Origin: Streptomyces sp. TSRI0107
Lineage (GTDB): Bacteria; Actinomycetota; Actinomycetes; Streptomycetales; Streptomycetaceae
Direction: 5' to 3'
DNA: 64,000 nucleotides
Assembly (NCBI RefSeq): GCF_001905845.1
Contig: NZ_LIVZ01000014.1
Span: 1-64,000 of the forward strand
The notes under the pieces are model-generated. The model saw nothing but the letters and a program-made list of their open reading frames with translations. It did not search any database and was not told the origin of the DNA. Below are positions 19,806 to 27,566 of the stretch, piece by piece. Numbering within the stretch: the first letter of the stretch is position 1; every line of letters begins with the position of its first letter. Both the position numbers and the translations under genes were made by a program.

Positions 19806-20554
19806 TCGGCCTCGTGCTGGCGGCCGGCGCCGGACGGCGTCTGCGCCCCTACACCGACAGCCTGCCCAAGGCGCTGGTGCCGGTGGGGCCCGCGGGCATA
19901 GAGGGCGAACCGACGGTTCTCGACCTCACCCTCGCCAACTTCGCCGAGGTCGGCCTCACCGAGGCCGCGATCATCGTCGGCTACCGCAAGGAGGCCGTGT
20001 ACGAGCGCAAGGCGGCGCTGGAGGCGAAGTACGGCCTCGAGCTCACCCTCATCGACAACGACAAGGCCGAGGAGTGGAACAACGCCTACTCCCTGTGGTG
20101 CGGCCGTGACGCCCTCAAGGACGGCGTGATCCTCGCCAACGGCGACACCGTCCACCCGGTCTCCGTCGAGAAGACCCTGCTCGCCGCCCGCGGCGAGGGC
20201 AAGAGGATCATCCTCGCGCTGGACACGGTGAAGGACCTGGCCGACGAGGAGATGAAGGTCGTCGTCGACCCCGAGAAGGGCATGACGAAGATCACCAAGC
20301 TGATGGACCCGGCCGAGGCCACCGGTGAGTACATCGGTGTCACCCTCATCGAGGGCGACGCCGCCGCGGAGCTCGCGGACGCGCTGAAGACCGTCTGGGA
20401 GACCGACCCCCAGCAGTTCTACGAGCACGGCTACCAGGAACTGGTCAACCGCGGCTTCCGCATCGACGTCGCGCCGATCGGCGAGGTCGACTGGGTCGAG
20501 ATCGACAACCACGACGATCTCGCCCGCGGACGGGAGATCGCGTGCCGGTACTGA
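19802..20554 (+). CDS. Nucleotidyltransferase (NTP_transferase fold), likely CDP-alcohol or sugar-nucleotide forming
   Basis: Cytosolic nucleotidyltransferase of 250 residues. The N-terminal signature LAAGAGRRLRPYTDSLPKALVPV is characteristic of the NTP-transferase family that includes sugar-1-phosphate and phosphocholine (LicC-type) nucleotidyltransferases. NNAYSLW and LANGDTV supply acceptor and metal-binding residues. Placed between CDP-alcohol phosphotransferase and glycerol-1-phosphate-dehydrogenase-like genes, it most plausibly activates a phosphoalcohol with CTP, but this is inference. GGAG lies about 8 nt before the ATG. It overlaps the next gene by 13 nt. Confidence 0.8.
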   Translation: MIGLVLAAGAGRRLRPYTDSLPKALVPVGPAGIEGEPTVLDLTLANFAEVGLTEAAIIVGYRKEAVYERKAALEAKYGLELTLIDNDKAEEWNNAYSLWCGRDALKDGVILANGDTVHPVSVEKTLLAARGEGKRIILALDTVKDLADEEMKVVVDPEKGMTKITKLMDPAEATGEYIGVTLIEGDAAAELADALKTVWETDPQQFYEHGYQELVNRGFRIDVAPIGEVDWVEIDNHDDLARGREIACRY

Positions 20555-21603
20555 CCCGTCTCATCCCCTCGCCGCTCGTCGTCGACATCCGTCCGGGTGC
20601 CATCGACGACCTGGCCTGTGTCCTCGCCGACGAGCGCATCTCGCACTCGGGCCGCCTCGCCGTGGCCGTCAGCGGCGGCTCCGGCGCGAAGCTGCGCGAG
20701 CGGGTCGCCCCGCAGCTGCCCGGCGCCACCTGGTACGAGGTCGGCGGCGGCACCCTGGACGACGCGGTGCGGCTGGCAGCCGACATAAAGGCCGGCCACT
20801 ACGACGCGGTCGTCGGCCTCGGCGGCGGCAAGATCATCGACTGCGCCAAGTTCGCCGCGGCCCGCGTCGGCCTCCCCCTGGTCGCCGTACCGACGAACCT
20901 CGCCCACGACGGCCTGTGCTCACCGGTCGCCACCCTCGACAACGACGCCGGGCGCGGCTCCTACGGCGTGCCCAACCCGATCGCCGTCGTCATCGACCTG
21001 GACATCATCCGCGAGGCCCCGGTCCGCTACGTCCGGGCCGGCATCGGCGACGCCGTCTCCAACGTCTCCGCCATCGCCGACTGGGAGCTGGCCCACCGGG
21101 TCAAGGGCGAGAAGATCGACGGACTCGCCGCCGCCATGGCCCGCCAGGCCGGTGAGGCCGTGCTGCGGCACCCCGGCGGCATCGGGGACAACGAGTTCCT
21201 CCAGGTGCTCGCCGAGGCGCTGGTGCTCAGCGGCATCGCCATGTCCGTGTCGGGCGACTCCCGCCCGTCCTCCGGCGCCTGCCACGAGATCAACCACGCC
21301 TTCGACCTGCTCTTCCCCAGGCGGGCCGCCGCCCACGGCGAGCAGTGCGGGCTGGGCGCGGCCTTCGCGATGTACCTGCGGGGGGCGCACGAGGAGTCGG
21401 CGTACATGGCCGAGGTGCTGCGTCGGCACGGGCTGCCGGTGCTGCCCGAGGAGATCGGCTTCACCACCGACGAGTTCGTCAAGGTCGTGGAGTTCGCCCC
21501 CGAGACCCGGCCCGGCCGCTACACGATCCTCGAACACCTCGACCTGAAAACCGACCAGATCAAGGACATCTACGCCGACTATGTCAAGGCCATCGGTAGC
21601 TGA
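20542..21603 (+). CDS. sn-glycerol-1-phosphate dehydrogenase-like enzyme
   Basis: Iron/zinc-dependent dehydrogenase fold, 353 residues, closest by motif to the archaeal EgsA/bacterial AraM group that reduces dihydroxyacetone phosphate to sn-glycerol-1-phosphate. Seen: NAD(P)-binding GLGGGKIIDCAK (about residue 93), VPTNLAHDGLCSPVA (about 117), GIGDAVSN, PSSGACHEINHAFD and HGEQCGLG, which supply the Asp and two His metal ligands. A related polyol-phosphate substrate is possible. GTG start with GGGAG 5-6 nt upstream. It overlaps both neighbours, so translation is probably coupled. Confidence 0.8.
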   Translation: MPVLTRLIPSPLVVDIRPGAIDDLACVLADERISHSGRLAVAVSGGSGAKLRERVAPQLPGATWYEVGGGTLDDAVRLAADIKAGHYDAVVGLGGGKIIDCAKFAAARVGLPLVAVPTNLAHDGLCSPVATLDNDAGRGSYGVPNPIAVVIDLDIIREAPVRYVRAGIGDAVSNVSAIADWELAHRVKGEKIDGLAAAMARQAGEAVLRHPGGIGDNEFLQVLAEALVLSGIAMSVSGDSRPSSGACHEINHAFDLLFPRRAAAHGEQCGLGAAFAMYLRGAHEESAYMAEVLRRHGLPVLPEEIGFTTDEFVKVVEFAPETRPGRYTILEHLDLKTDQIKDIYADYVKAIGS

Positions 21604-22360
21604 ACTCCGGCCGGTCGTCCACCCCCCGGGGGTGAAGGACCGGCGCAGCGGTGAGCACTGGATGGGACGCCTCTACATGCGTGAGGTGTCCCTGCGGGTC
21701 GACCGCTACCTGGTGAACACCAGGGTCACGCCCAACCAGCTCACGTACCTGATGACCGTCTGCGGTGTGCTCGCGGCCCCGGCGCTCCTGGTGCCGGGGA
21801 TCCCGGGCGCCGTACTCGGCGTGATCATGGTCCAGCTGTATCTGCTGCTCGACTGCGTCGACGGTGAGATCGCCCGCTGGAAGAAGCAGTACTCGCTCGG
21901 CGGGGTCTACCTCGACCGCGTCGGCGCCTACCTCACCGACGCCGCCGTCCTCGTCGGCCTCGGCCTGCGCGCCGCCGACCTGTGGGGCGAGGGCCGCGTC
22001 GACTGGCTGTGGGCCTTCCTCGGCACCCTGGCCGCGCTCGGCGCCATCCTGATCAAGGCCGAGACCGACCTGGTCGGCGTCGCCCGCCACCAGGCGGGCA
22101 AGCCCCCGGTGCAGGAGTCCGCGGCCGAGCCGCGCTCCTCCGGCATGGCGCTGGCCCGCCGGGCCGCCGCCGCGCTGAAGTTCCACCGGCTGATCCTCGG
22201 CATCGAGGCGTCCCTGCTGATCCTGGTCCTCGCCGTCGCCGACCAGGTCCACGGCGACCTCTTCTTCACCCGGCTCGGCACCGCCGTGCTCGCCGGGATC
22301 GCGCTGCTGCAGACCGTGCTGCACCTCGTGTCCATCCTCGCGTCGAGCAGGCTCAGGTGA
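21581..22360 (+). CDS. Second CDP-alcohol phosphotransferase family protein
   Basis: Membrane enzyme of 259 residues with the intact CDP-alcohol phosphotransferase motif beginning DCVDGEIARWKKQ near residue 91, then GGVYLDRVGAYLTD. The segment TPNQLTYLMT before it matches the conserved helix entry also seen in the first family member (TPNQVTTASL). Hydrophobic helices follow. The ATG lies within the end of the preceding gene (23-bp overlap) without a clear Shine-Dalgarno sequence; a GTG about 16 codons later, after GGGG, is an alternative start. Two such enzymes in one operon suggest two sequential phosphoalcohol transfers or two acceptors. Confidence 0.8.
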   Translation: MSRPSVAELRPVVHPPGVKDRRSGEHWMGRLYMREVSLRVDRYLVNTRVTPNQLTYLMTVCGVLAAPALLVPGIPGAVLGVIMVQLYLLLDCVDGEIARWKKQYSLGGVYLDRVGAYLTDAAVLVGLGLRAADLWGEGRVDWLWAFLGTLAALGAILIKAETDLVGVARHQAGKPPVQESAAEPRSSGMALARRAAAALKFHRLILGIEASLLILVLAVADQVHGDLFFTRLGTAVLAGIALLQTVLHLVSILASSRLR

Positions 22361-23250
22361 GTGCCGTGGCTACGTCAATGAAGGTCGGCGCCGTCGTCAT
22401 CACCATGGGCAACCGCCCCGAGGAGCTGCGCGCCCTCCTGGAGTCGGTAGCGGGCCAGGACGGCGACCCGGTCGAGGTCGTGGTGGTCGGCAACGGTTCG
22501 CCCGTGCCGGACGTCCCCGAGGGCGTGCGCACCATCGAGCTGCCCGAGAACCTGGGCATCCCCGGCGGCCGCAACGTCGGCATCGAGGCCTTCGGGCCCG
22601 GCGGCCGCGACGTCGACGTCCTGCTCTTCCTCGACGACGACGGGCTGCTCGCCCGCACCGACACCGCCCAGCTGTGCCGGGAGGCCTTCGCCGCCGACGA
22701 CCGGCTCGGCATCATCAGCTTCCGCATCGCCGACCCCGAGACCGGCGTCACCCAGCGCCGCCACGTCCCCCGGCTGCGGGCCTCGGACCCGATGCGCTCC
22801 TCCCGGGTGACGACCTTCCTCGGCGGCGCCAACGCCGTCCGCACGAAGGTGTTCGCCCAGGTCGGCGGGCTGCCGGACGAGTTCTTCTACGCGCACGAGG
22901 AGACCGACCTGGCCTGGCGGGCCCTCGACGCGGGCTGGATGATCGACTACCGGTCGGACATGGTGCTGTACCACCCGACGACCGCGCCGTCCCGGCACGC
23001 CGTCTACCACCGGATGGTGGCCCGCAACCGGGTCTGGCTCGCCCGCCGCAACCTGCCCGGCCTGCTGGTCCCCGTGTACCTGGGCGTCTGGCTGCTGCTC
23101 ACCCTGGCGCGCCGCCCCTCGCGGCCGGCGCTGAAGGCGTGGCTCGGGGGATTCCGGGAAGGCTGGTCGACGCCGTGCGGTCCCCGCCGGCCCATGAAGT
23201 GGCGTACGGTGTGGCGGCTGACCCGGCTGGGCCGGCCCCCGGTGATCTGA
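22357..23250 (+). CDS. Family 2 glycosyltransferase
   Basis: GT-A fold glycosyltransferase of 297 residues. Seen: the N-terminal strand VGAVVITMGNRPEELRALLESV, NLGIPGGRNVGIEA, the metal-binding LLFLDDDG, and the acceptor-side FYAHEETDLAWRALDAGW typical of rhamnosyl/galactosyl-type GT2 enzymes. The C-terminal third has a hydrophobic segment and basic residues that may associate with the membrane. The GTG start overlaps the previous stop (GTGA); GTG at 22366 or ATG at 22378 are alternatives. It probably glycosylates the lipid-linked product of the cluster before export. Confidence 0.87.
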   Translation: MSAVATSMKVGAVVITMGNRPEELRALLESVAGQDGDPVEVVVVGNGSPVPDVPEGVRTIELPENLGIPGGRNVGIEAFGPGGRDVDVLLFLDDDGLLARTDTAQLCREAFAADDRLGIISFRIADPETGVTQRRHVPRLRASDPMRSSRVTTFLGGANAVRTKVFAQVGGLPDEFFYAHEETDLAWRALDAGWMIDYRSDMVLYHPTTAPSRHAVYHRMVARNRVWLARRNLPGLLVPVYLGVWLLLTLARRPSRPALKAWLGGFREGWSTPCGPRRPMKWRTVWRLTRLGRPPVI

Positions 23251-23347
23251 CAAGCTCGTCCCTGCACGGGCCGGGTCACCACCCTCGGCCCGGGCTCCCG
23301 CCGAGCCCGCACCGGCTGCGCATCTTCGAAGACGAAAGTTTCCACTA

Positions 23348-24277
23348 GTGAGTGAGACAACGCACGACGGCGGAGTCGCCGTGACCGAGCCACCCTCGCC
23401 CGACGGGCATCTGACGGCGGCCGAGCTCGCCGCCAAGTACGGCCTGTCCGTGAGCGGCGCCCGGCCCTCGCTCGTCGAGTACGTCCGCCGGCTCTGGGGA
23501 CGGCGTCACTTCATCATCGCCTTCTCCCAGGCCAAGCTGACCGCCCAGTACAGCCAGGCGAAGCTCGGCCAGCTGTGGCAGGTCGCCACCCCGCTGCTCA
23601 ACGCGCTCGTCTACTACCTGATCTTCGGGCTGATCCTGAACGCGGGCCGCGGCATGTCCAGGGACGTGTACATCCCGTTCCTGGTCACCGGCGTCTTCGT
23701 CTTCACCTTCACCCAGTCCTCGGTGATGGCCGGCGTCCGCGCGATCTCCGGCAACCTCGGCCTGGTGCGCGCCCTGCACTTCCCGCGTGCCTCGCTGCCG
23801 GTGTCGTTCGCGCTCCAGCAGCTCCAGCAGCTGCTGTTCTCGATGATCGTGCTGTTCGCGGTGGCCTGCGCCTTCGGCAGCTACCCGGACCTGTCCTGGG
23901 TGCTGATCCTCCCGGTCCTCGCCCTGCAGTTCCTGTTCAACACCGGCCTCGCCCTGGTGGTGGCGCGGATGGGAGCGAAGACCCCGGACCTGGCCCAGCT
24001 GATGCCGTTCGTCATGCGGACCTGGATGTACGCCTCGGGCGTGATGTTCTCCATCCCGATCATGCTGGAGGACAAGCCGGCCTGGATCGCCGACGTGCTC
24101 CAGTGGAACCCCGCCGCCATCTACATGGACCTGATGCGCTTCGCGCTGATCGACGGCTACGGCTCCGAGAACCTGCCCCCGCACGTCTGGGCGGTCGCGC
24201 TCGGCTGGGCGCTGCTGACCGCCGTGGGCGGCTTCGTGTACTTCTGGAAGGCGGAGGAGAGGTACGGCCGTGGCTGA
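23348..24277 (+). CDS. ABC-2 type transporter permease (Wzm/TagG-like)
   Basis: Membrane subunit of a polysaccharide or teichoic-acid exporter, 309 residues. About 65 hydrophilic N-terminal residues are followed by six hydrophobic segments, with the ABC-2 features GQLWQVATPLLNALVYYLIF and FVMRTWMYASGVMFSIPIML. The GTG start lies 97 nt after the glycosyltransferase gene, the longest gap in the cluster, so a secondary promoter is possible. It overlaps the ATPase gene by 8 nt. Wzm/TagG homologues move lipid-linked glycopolymers across the membrane. Confidence 0.88.
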   Translation: MSETTHDGGVAVTEPPSPDGHLTAAELAAKYGLSVSGARPSLVEYVRRLWGRRHFIIAFSQAKLTAQYSQAKLGQLWQVATPLLNALVYYLIFGLILNAGRGMSRDVYIPFLVTGVFVFTFTQSSVMAGVRAISGNLGLVRALHFPRASLPVSFALQQLQQLLFSMIVLFAVACAFGSYPDLSWVLILPVLALQFLFNTGLALVVARMGAKTPDLAQLMPFVMRTWMYASGVMFSIPIMLEDKPAWIADVLQWNPAAIYMDLMRFALIDGYGSENLPPHVWAVALGWALLTAVGGFVYFWKAEERYGRG

Positions 24278-25046
24278 GGCACGCGTTCCCACCGTCATCG
24301 CCGACGATCTGCACATCGTCTACCGCGTCAACGGCGCCAAGGGCGGCAAGGGCAGCGCCACCGCCGCGCTGAGCCGCATCCTCAGGCGGGGCTCCGACGA
24401 CGCGGCCCGGGGCGTGCGCAAGGTGCACGCCGTGCGCGGCGTGTCCTTCGTCGCCTACCGGGGCGAGGCCATCGGCCTGATCGGCTCCAACGGCTCCGGC
24501 AAGTCCACCCTGCTGCGGGCCATCGCCGGTCTGCTGCCCGCCGAGAAGGGCAAGGTCTACACCGACGGCCAGCCCTCGCTGCTCGGCGTGAACGCCGCCC
24601 TGATGAACGACCTCACCGGCGAGCGCAACGTCATATTGGGCGGTCTCGCCATGGGCATGTCCCGCGAGGAGATCAAGGCCCGCTACCAGGACATCGTCGA
24701 CTTCTCCGGCATCAACGAGAAGGGCGACTTCATCACCCTGCCGATGCGCACCTACTCCTCCGGCATGGCCGCCCGCCTCCGCTTCTCCATCGCCGCCGCC
24801 AAGGACCACGACGTCCTCATGATCGACGAGGCGCTGGCCACCGGCGACCGCAAGTTCCAGAAGCGCTCCGAGGAGCGCATCCGGGAGCTGCGCAAGGAGG
24901 CCGGCACCGTGTTCCTGGTCAGCCACAACAACAAGTCGATCCGCGACACCTGCAACCGCGTGCTGTGGCTGGAACGCGGCGAGCTGCGCATGGACGGCCC
25001 GACCGACGAGGTCCTGAAGGAGTACGAGAAGTTCACGGGCAAGTGA
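24270..25046 (+). CDS. ABC transporter ATPase (Wzt/TagH-like)
   Basis: Energising subunit for the adjacent permease, 258 residues. Walker A GSNGSGKST is near residue 72, the signature is the YSSGMAARLRFS form typical of glycopolymer exporters, Walker B is DVLMIDEALATGD, and the switch His is in VSHNNKSI. It lacks the C-terminal carbohydrate-binding domain of some Wzt proteins, so it probably does not recognise a terminal sugar. An N-terminal insert (about residues 20-50, basic) precedes the core. GTG start; last gene before a strong terminator. Confidence 0.9.
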   Translation: MAEARVPTVIADDLHIVYRVNGAKGGKGSATAALSRILRRGSDDAARGVRKVHAVRGVSFVAYRGEAIGLIGSNGSGKSTLLRAIAGLLPAEKGKVYTDGQPSLLGVNAALMNDLTGERNVILGGLAMGMSREEIKARYQDIVDFSGINEKGDFITLPMRTYSSGMAARLRFSIAAAKDHDVLMIDEALATGDRKFQKRSEERIRELRKEAGTVFLVSHNNKSIRDTCNRVLWLERGELRMDGPTDEVLKEYEKFTGK

Positions 25047-25058
25047 CCCGACGCGCCC

Positions 25059-25091
25059 GGGGCCCCGCCGGAACTCCTCCGGCGGGGCCCC
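25059..25091 (+). terminator. Strong hairpin terminator of the exporter cluster
   Basis: GGGGCCCCGCCGGA (25059-25072) pairs perfectly with TCCGGCGGGGCCCC (25078-25091), a 14-bp stem with a 5-nt loop. It starts 12 nt after the ATPase stop codon. It lacks a U tract, as is usual for streptomycete terminators, and separates the exporter cluster from the hopanoid operon. Confidence 0.85.
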
Positions 25092-25343
25092 GCGCCTGCG
25101 AGACGGACGCCAACTCCCGCCCGTCGTAGGATTCTTGGCGTCAATCGGTGCGTTCTTGTGATGCCGGGGACACCCGCGAGGACCGTCCAGGGTTGTACAA
25201 CGTAAGCTGTACCGGTCCCGAATCGATGCAAGTGGGGCGATAATGCGCGACACCCTCCGTGAGGGAGGCCGTGCGAACACCGGGCGGCGTGTCCGAAATA
25301 GTGTGTATTGGCTCCGCAGTGTAGAACGGGAGATGTGACGGCA
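25092..25343 (+). promoter_or_regulatory. Hopanoid operon promoter region
   Basis: This stretch upstream of the hopanoid genes is comparatively A/T-rich. It contains a perfect 10-bp palindrome GTTGTACAAC (25192-25201), a candidate operator, and GATAAT (25239-25244), a good -10 hexamer without a recognisable -35. The longer GGCGATAAT resembles the -10 of sigma-WhiG promoters, but the matching TAAA -35 is absent. A second A/T-rich patch with TAGAAC lies near 25322. The true start site cannot be decided by eye. Confidence 0.4.
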
Positions 25344-25409
25344 ATGGCTACGGAAACTCCCCACCTCGCCGCAGCATGTGCCGTCCCCGCCCGAGGCAGC
25401 ACACGGTGA
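25344..25409 (+). CDS. 21-codon leader ORF coupled to hpnC
   Basis: An ATG at 25344 opens a 21-residue frame (beginning MATETPHLAAACAV) whose TGA at 25407 overlaps the GTG start of hpnC in a GTGA arrangement. GGGAG lies about 11 nt upstream, a rather long spacing. It could be a translated leader coupling ribosomes into hpnC or a chance frame. No similarity is recognised, and the residues show no obvious stalling motif. Confidence 0.35.
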   Translation: MATETPHLAAACAVPARGSTR

Positions 25410-26308
25410 CGCGAACCGGCACGGCGCTCCCGGCCGATCCGGAGCGCGCCACCCTCGACAAGGCCGCGGCCGAGAACTTCCCCGTGGCCCCCTTCTTCCT
25501 GCCCCGGGCCTGGCGGACCGACCTCATGGCGGTCTACGGCTTCGCCCGCCTCGTCGACGACATCGGCGACGGCGACCTCGCCCCCGGTGGCGCCGACGCC
25601 CGGCTGCTGGGCGTCCCCCCGGAGCGGGCCGAGGACCGGCTGACCGTGCTGGACGCCTTCGAGGCCGATCTGCGCCGGGTCTTCGACGGCGAGCCCCGGC
25701 ACCCCCTGCTGCGCCGCCTCCGGCCGACGGTCCGCCGCCGCTCGCTCACCCCCGAGCCGTTCCTCGGGCTGATCGCCGCGAACCGCCAGGACCAGCTGGT
25801 CAGCCGGTACGAGACCTACGACGACCTGCTCGCCTACTGCGAGCTGTCCGCCAATCCCGTCGGCCGGCTCGTGCTCGCCGTCACCGGCACCGCCACCCCC
25901 GAGCGGATCCGCCGCTCCGACGCGATCTGCACGGCCCTGCAGATCGTCGAACACCTCCAGGACGTCGCCGAGGACCTCGGCCGCGACCGGATCTACCTGC
26001 CCGTCGCGGACATGAAGCGCTTCCACGTCCAGGAGGCGGATCTCGCGGCCCCCTCGGCAGGCGCGTCGGTGCGCGCGCTGGTCGCGTTCGAAGCACAACG
26101 CGCCCGCGATCTGCTGAATGAAGGCGCCCCCCTCGTGGGTAGCGTGCACGGCAGGCTCAGGCTGCTGCTCGCGGGGTTCGTGGCGGGGGGAAGGGCGGCC
26201 GTCGACGCGATCGTCGCCGCCGACTACGACGTACTTCCCGGCCCGCCCAAGCCCGGCAAGCTCCGGTTGCTGCGCGAGGTGGGCGTGACTCTGCGAGGAG
26301 AGGGGTGA
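25406..26308 (+). CDS. hpnC: Hydroxysqualene synthase HpnC
   Basis: Squalene/phytoene-synthase family enzyme of 300 residues. In the HpnCDE route, HpnC converts presqualene diphosphate to hydroxysqualene. The two Asp-rich metal-binding motifs are LVDDIGDGD (about residues 50-58) and EHLQDVAEDLGRDRIYLP (about 182-199). The assignment to HpnC rather than HpnD rests on gene order and NPVGRLVLAVTG. The GTG at 25406 is coupled to a leader ORF; an in-frame ATG at 25376 is an alternative start. First enzyme gene of the hopanoid operon; overlaps hpnD by 4 nt. Confidence 0.88.
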   Translation: MTRTGTALPADPERATLDKAAAENFPVAPFFLPRAWRTDLMAVYGFARLVDDIGDGDLAPGGADARLLGVPPERAEDRLTVLDAFEADLRRVFDGEPRHPLLRRLRPTVRRRSLTPEPFLGLIAANRQDQLVSRYETYDDLLAYCELSANPVGRLVLAVTGTATPERIRRSDAICTALQIVEHLQDVAEDLGRDRIYLPVADMKRFHVQEADLAAPSAGASVRALVAFEAQRARDLLNEGAPLVGSVHGRLRLLLAGFVAGGRAAVDAIVAADYDVLPGPPKPGKLRLLREVGVTLRGEG

Positions 26309-27267
26309 TCCGGACCGTGGAGCCCGATCCACACGTGTCGGCACCGGTACTCGCCGCCTACCGCTACTGCGAGGCCGTCACCGGGCAGCAGGCCCGTAAC
26401 TTCGCCTACGGCATCCGGCTGCTGCCGGCGCCCAAGCGGCGCGCCATGTCGGCGCTGTACGCGTTCTCCCGGCGCGTCGACGACATCGGCGACGGCGCGC
26501 TCACCGGCGAGGTGAAGAACGCCAGGCTGGAAGAGACCCGGGCGCTGCTCACCCGGATCCGCGAGGACGGCGTCGACGAGGACGACACCGACCCGGTCGG
26601 CGTAGCGCTCGCGCACGCGGCCCGGACCTTCCCGATCCCGCTCGGCGGCCTGGACGAGCTGATCGACGGCGTGCTGATGGACGTCCGCGGGGAGACCTAC
26701 GAGACCTGGGACGACCTCAAGGCCTACTGCCGCTGCGTGGCGGGCGCCATCGGGCGCCTCTCCCTCGGCGTGTTCGGCACCGAACCGGGCGCGCGGGGCG
26801 CCGAGCGCGCCCCCGAGTACGCCGACACGCTCGGGCTCGCGCTCCAGCTCACCAACATCCTGCGCGACGTCCGCGAGGACGCCGAGGGCGGGCGCACCTA
26901 CCTGCCCGGCGACGACCTCGCCAAGTTCGGCTGCTCGGCCGGGTTCGCCGGACCGACCCCGCCGGAGGGCTCCGACTTCGCGGGCCTCGTGCACTTCGAG
27001 GTCCGCCGGGCCCGCGCCCTGTTCGCCGAGGGCTACCAGCTGCTGCCCATGCTCGACCGGCGCAGCGGCGCGTGCGTCGCCGCCATGGCGGGCATCTACC
27101 GCCGCCTCCTGGACCGCATCGAGCGCGACCCCCAGGCCGTCCTGCGCGGCCGCGTCTCGCTGCCCGGCCGCGAGAAGGCCTACGTCGCCGTGCGCGGCCT
27201 GTCCGGCCTGGACACCCGCCACGTCACCCGCCACGTCAGCCGGCGCACCCTGCGGAGGCGCGTCTGA
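26305..27267 (+). CDS. hpnD: Presqualene diphosphate synthase HpnD
   Basis: Condenses two farnesyl diphosphates to presqualene diphosphate, the first committed step to squalene. The 320-residue squalene/phytoene-synthase fold shows motifs SRRVDDIGDGAL (about residues 53-64) and QLTNILRDVREDAEGGRTYLP (about 188-208), and MDVRGETYETWDDLKAYC. GTG start in a GTGA overlap with hpnC, preceded by GAGGAGAGG. Arg-rich C-terminus. Probably works with HpnC and HpnE at the membrane. Confidence 0.9.
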   Translation: MIRTVEPDPHVSAPVLAAYRYCEAVTGQQARNFAYGIRLLPAPKRRAMSALYAFSRRVDDIGDGALTGEVKNARLEETRALLTRIREDGVDEDDTDPVGVALAHAARTFPIPLGGLDELIDGVLMDVRGETYETWDDLKAYCRCVAGAIGRLSLGVFGTEPGARGAERAPEYADTLGLALQLTNILRDVREDAEGGRTYLPGDDLAKFGCSAGFAGPTPPEGSDFAGLVHFEVRRARALFAEGYQLLPMLDRRSGACVAAMAGIYRRLLDRIERDPQAVLRGRVSLPGREKAYVAVRGLSGLDTRHVTRHVSRRTLRRRV

Positions 27268-27566
27268 TGGGGCACTTCGGGCTGGGGGCGAGCACGGGGA
27301 CGGACCCGGACGGAGCCGCCGACGGGGAGCACGGCGATGCCGTCGGCGGCAGTCGCCGCGGCGGCACGCACACGCGCGTGACCGCCGCCGGCCCCGGCGG
27401 CCGTCCCGACGGCCCGCGCGGCGGTGTCCTCCGGGAAGGCGCCGGTGACCGCCCGTACGGAAAGCGGCGCGCAACCCTCCGGCGAGCGGGTGCGTCACAG
27501 ACGGCAGCGGTCCGGTCCGGACGGTTCCTTCGGCGTGGTGGACGCGCAGGGGAGGGTGCACGATGA
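27267..27566 (+). CDS. Small DUF6380-like protein in the hopanoid operon
   Basis: A 99-codon frame fills the space between hpnD and hpnE; its ATG overlaps the hpnD stop (TGATG) and its stop overlaps the hpnE start (ATGA). The C-terminal 35 residues (GKRRATLRR near the start, ending GRAGEGAR) resemble streptomycete DUF6380 small proteins, which I recall occurring at this position in hopanoid clusters. The N-terminal 60 residues are Gly/Arg-rich and low complexity, and a GTG at 27378 would give a 62-residue product. Basic, without a membrane segment; function unknown. Confidence 0.5.
   Translation: MGHFGLGASTGTDPDGAADGEHGDAVGGSRRGGTHTRVTAAGPGGRPDGPRGGVLREGAGDRPYGKRRATLRRAGASQTAAVRSGRFLRRGGRAGEGAR

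Noticed and set aside
25215..25247. Sigma-WhiG promoter before the hopanoid operon
   Set aside because: GGCGATAAT resembles the -10, but no TAAA -35 exists at the required distance.
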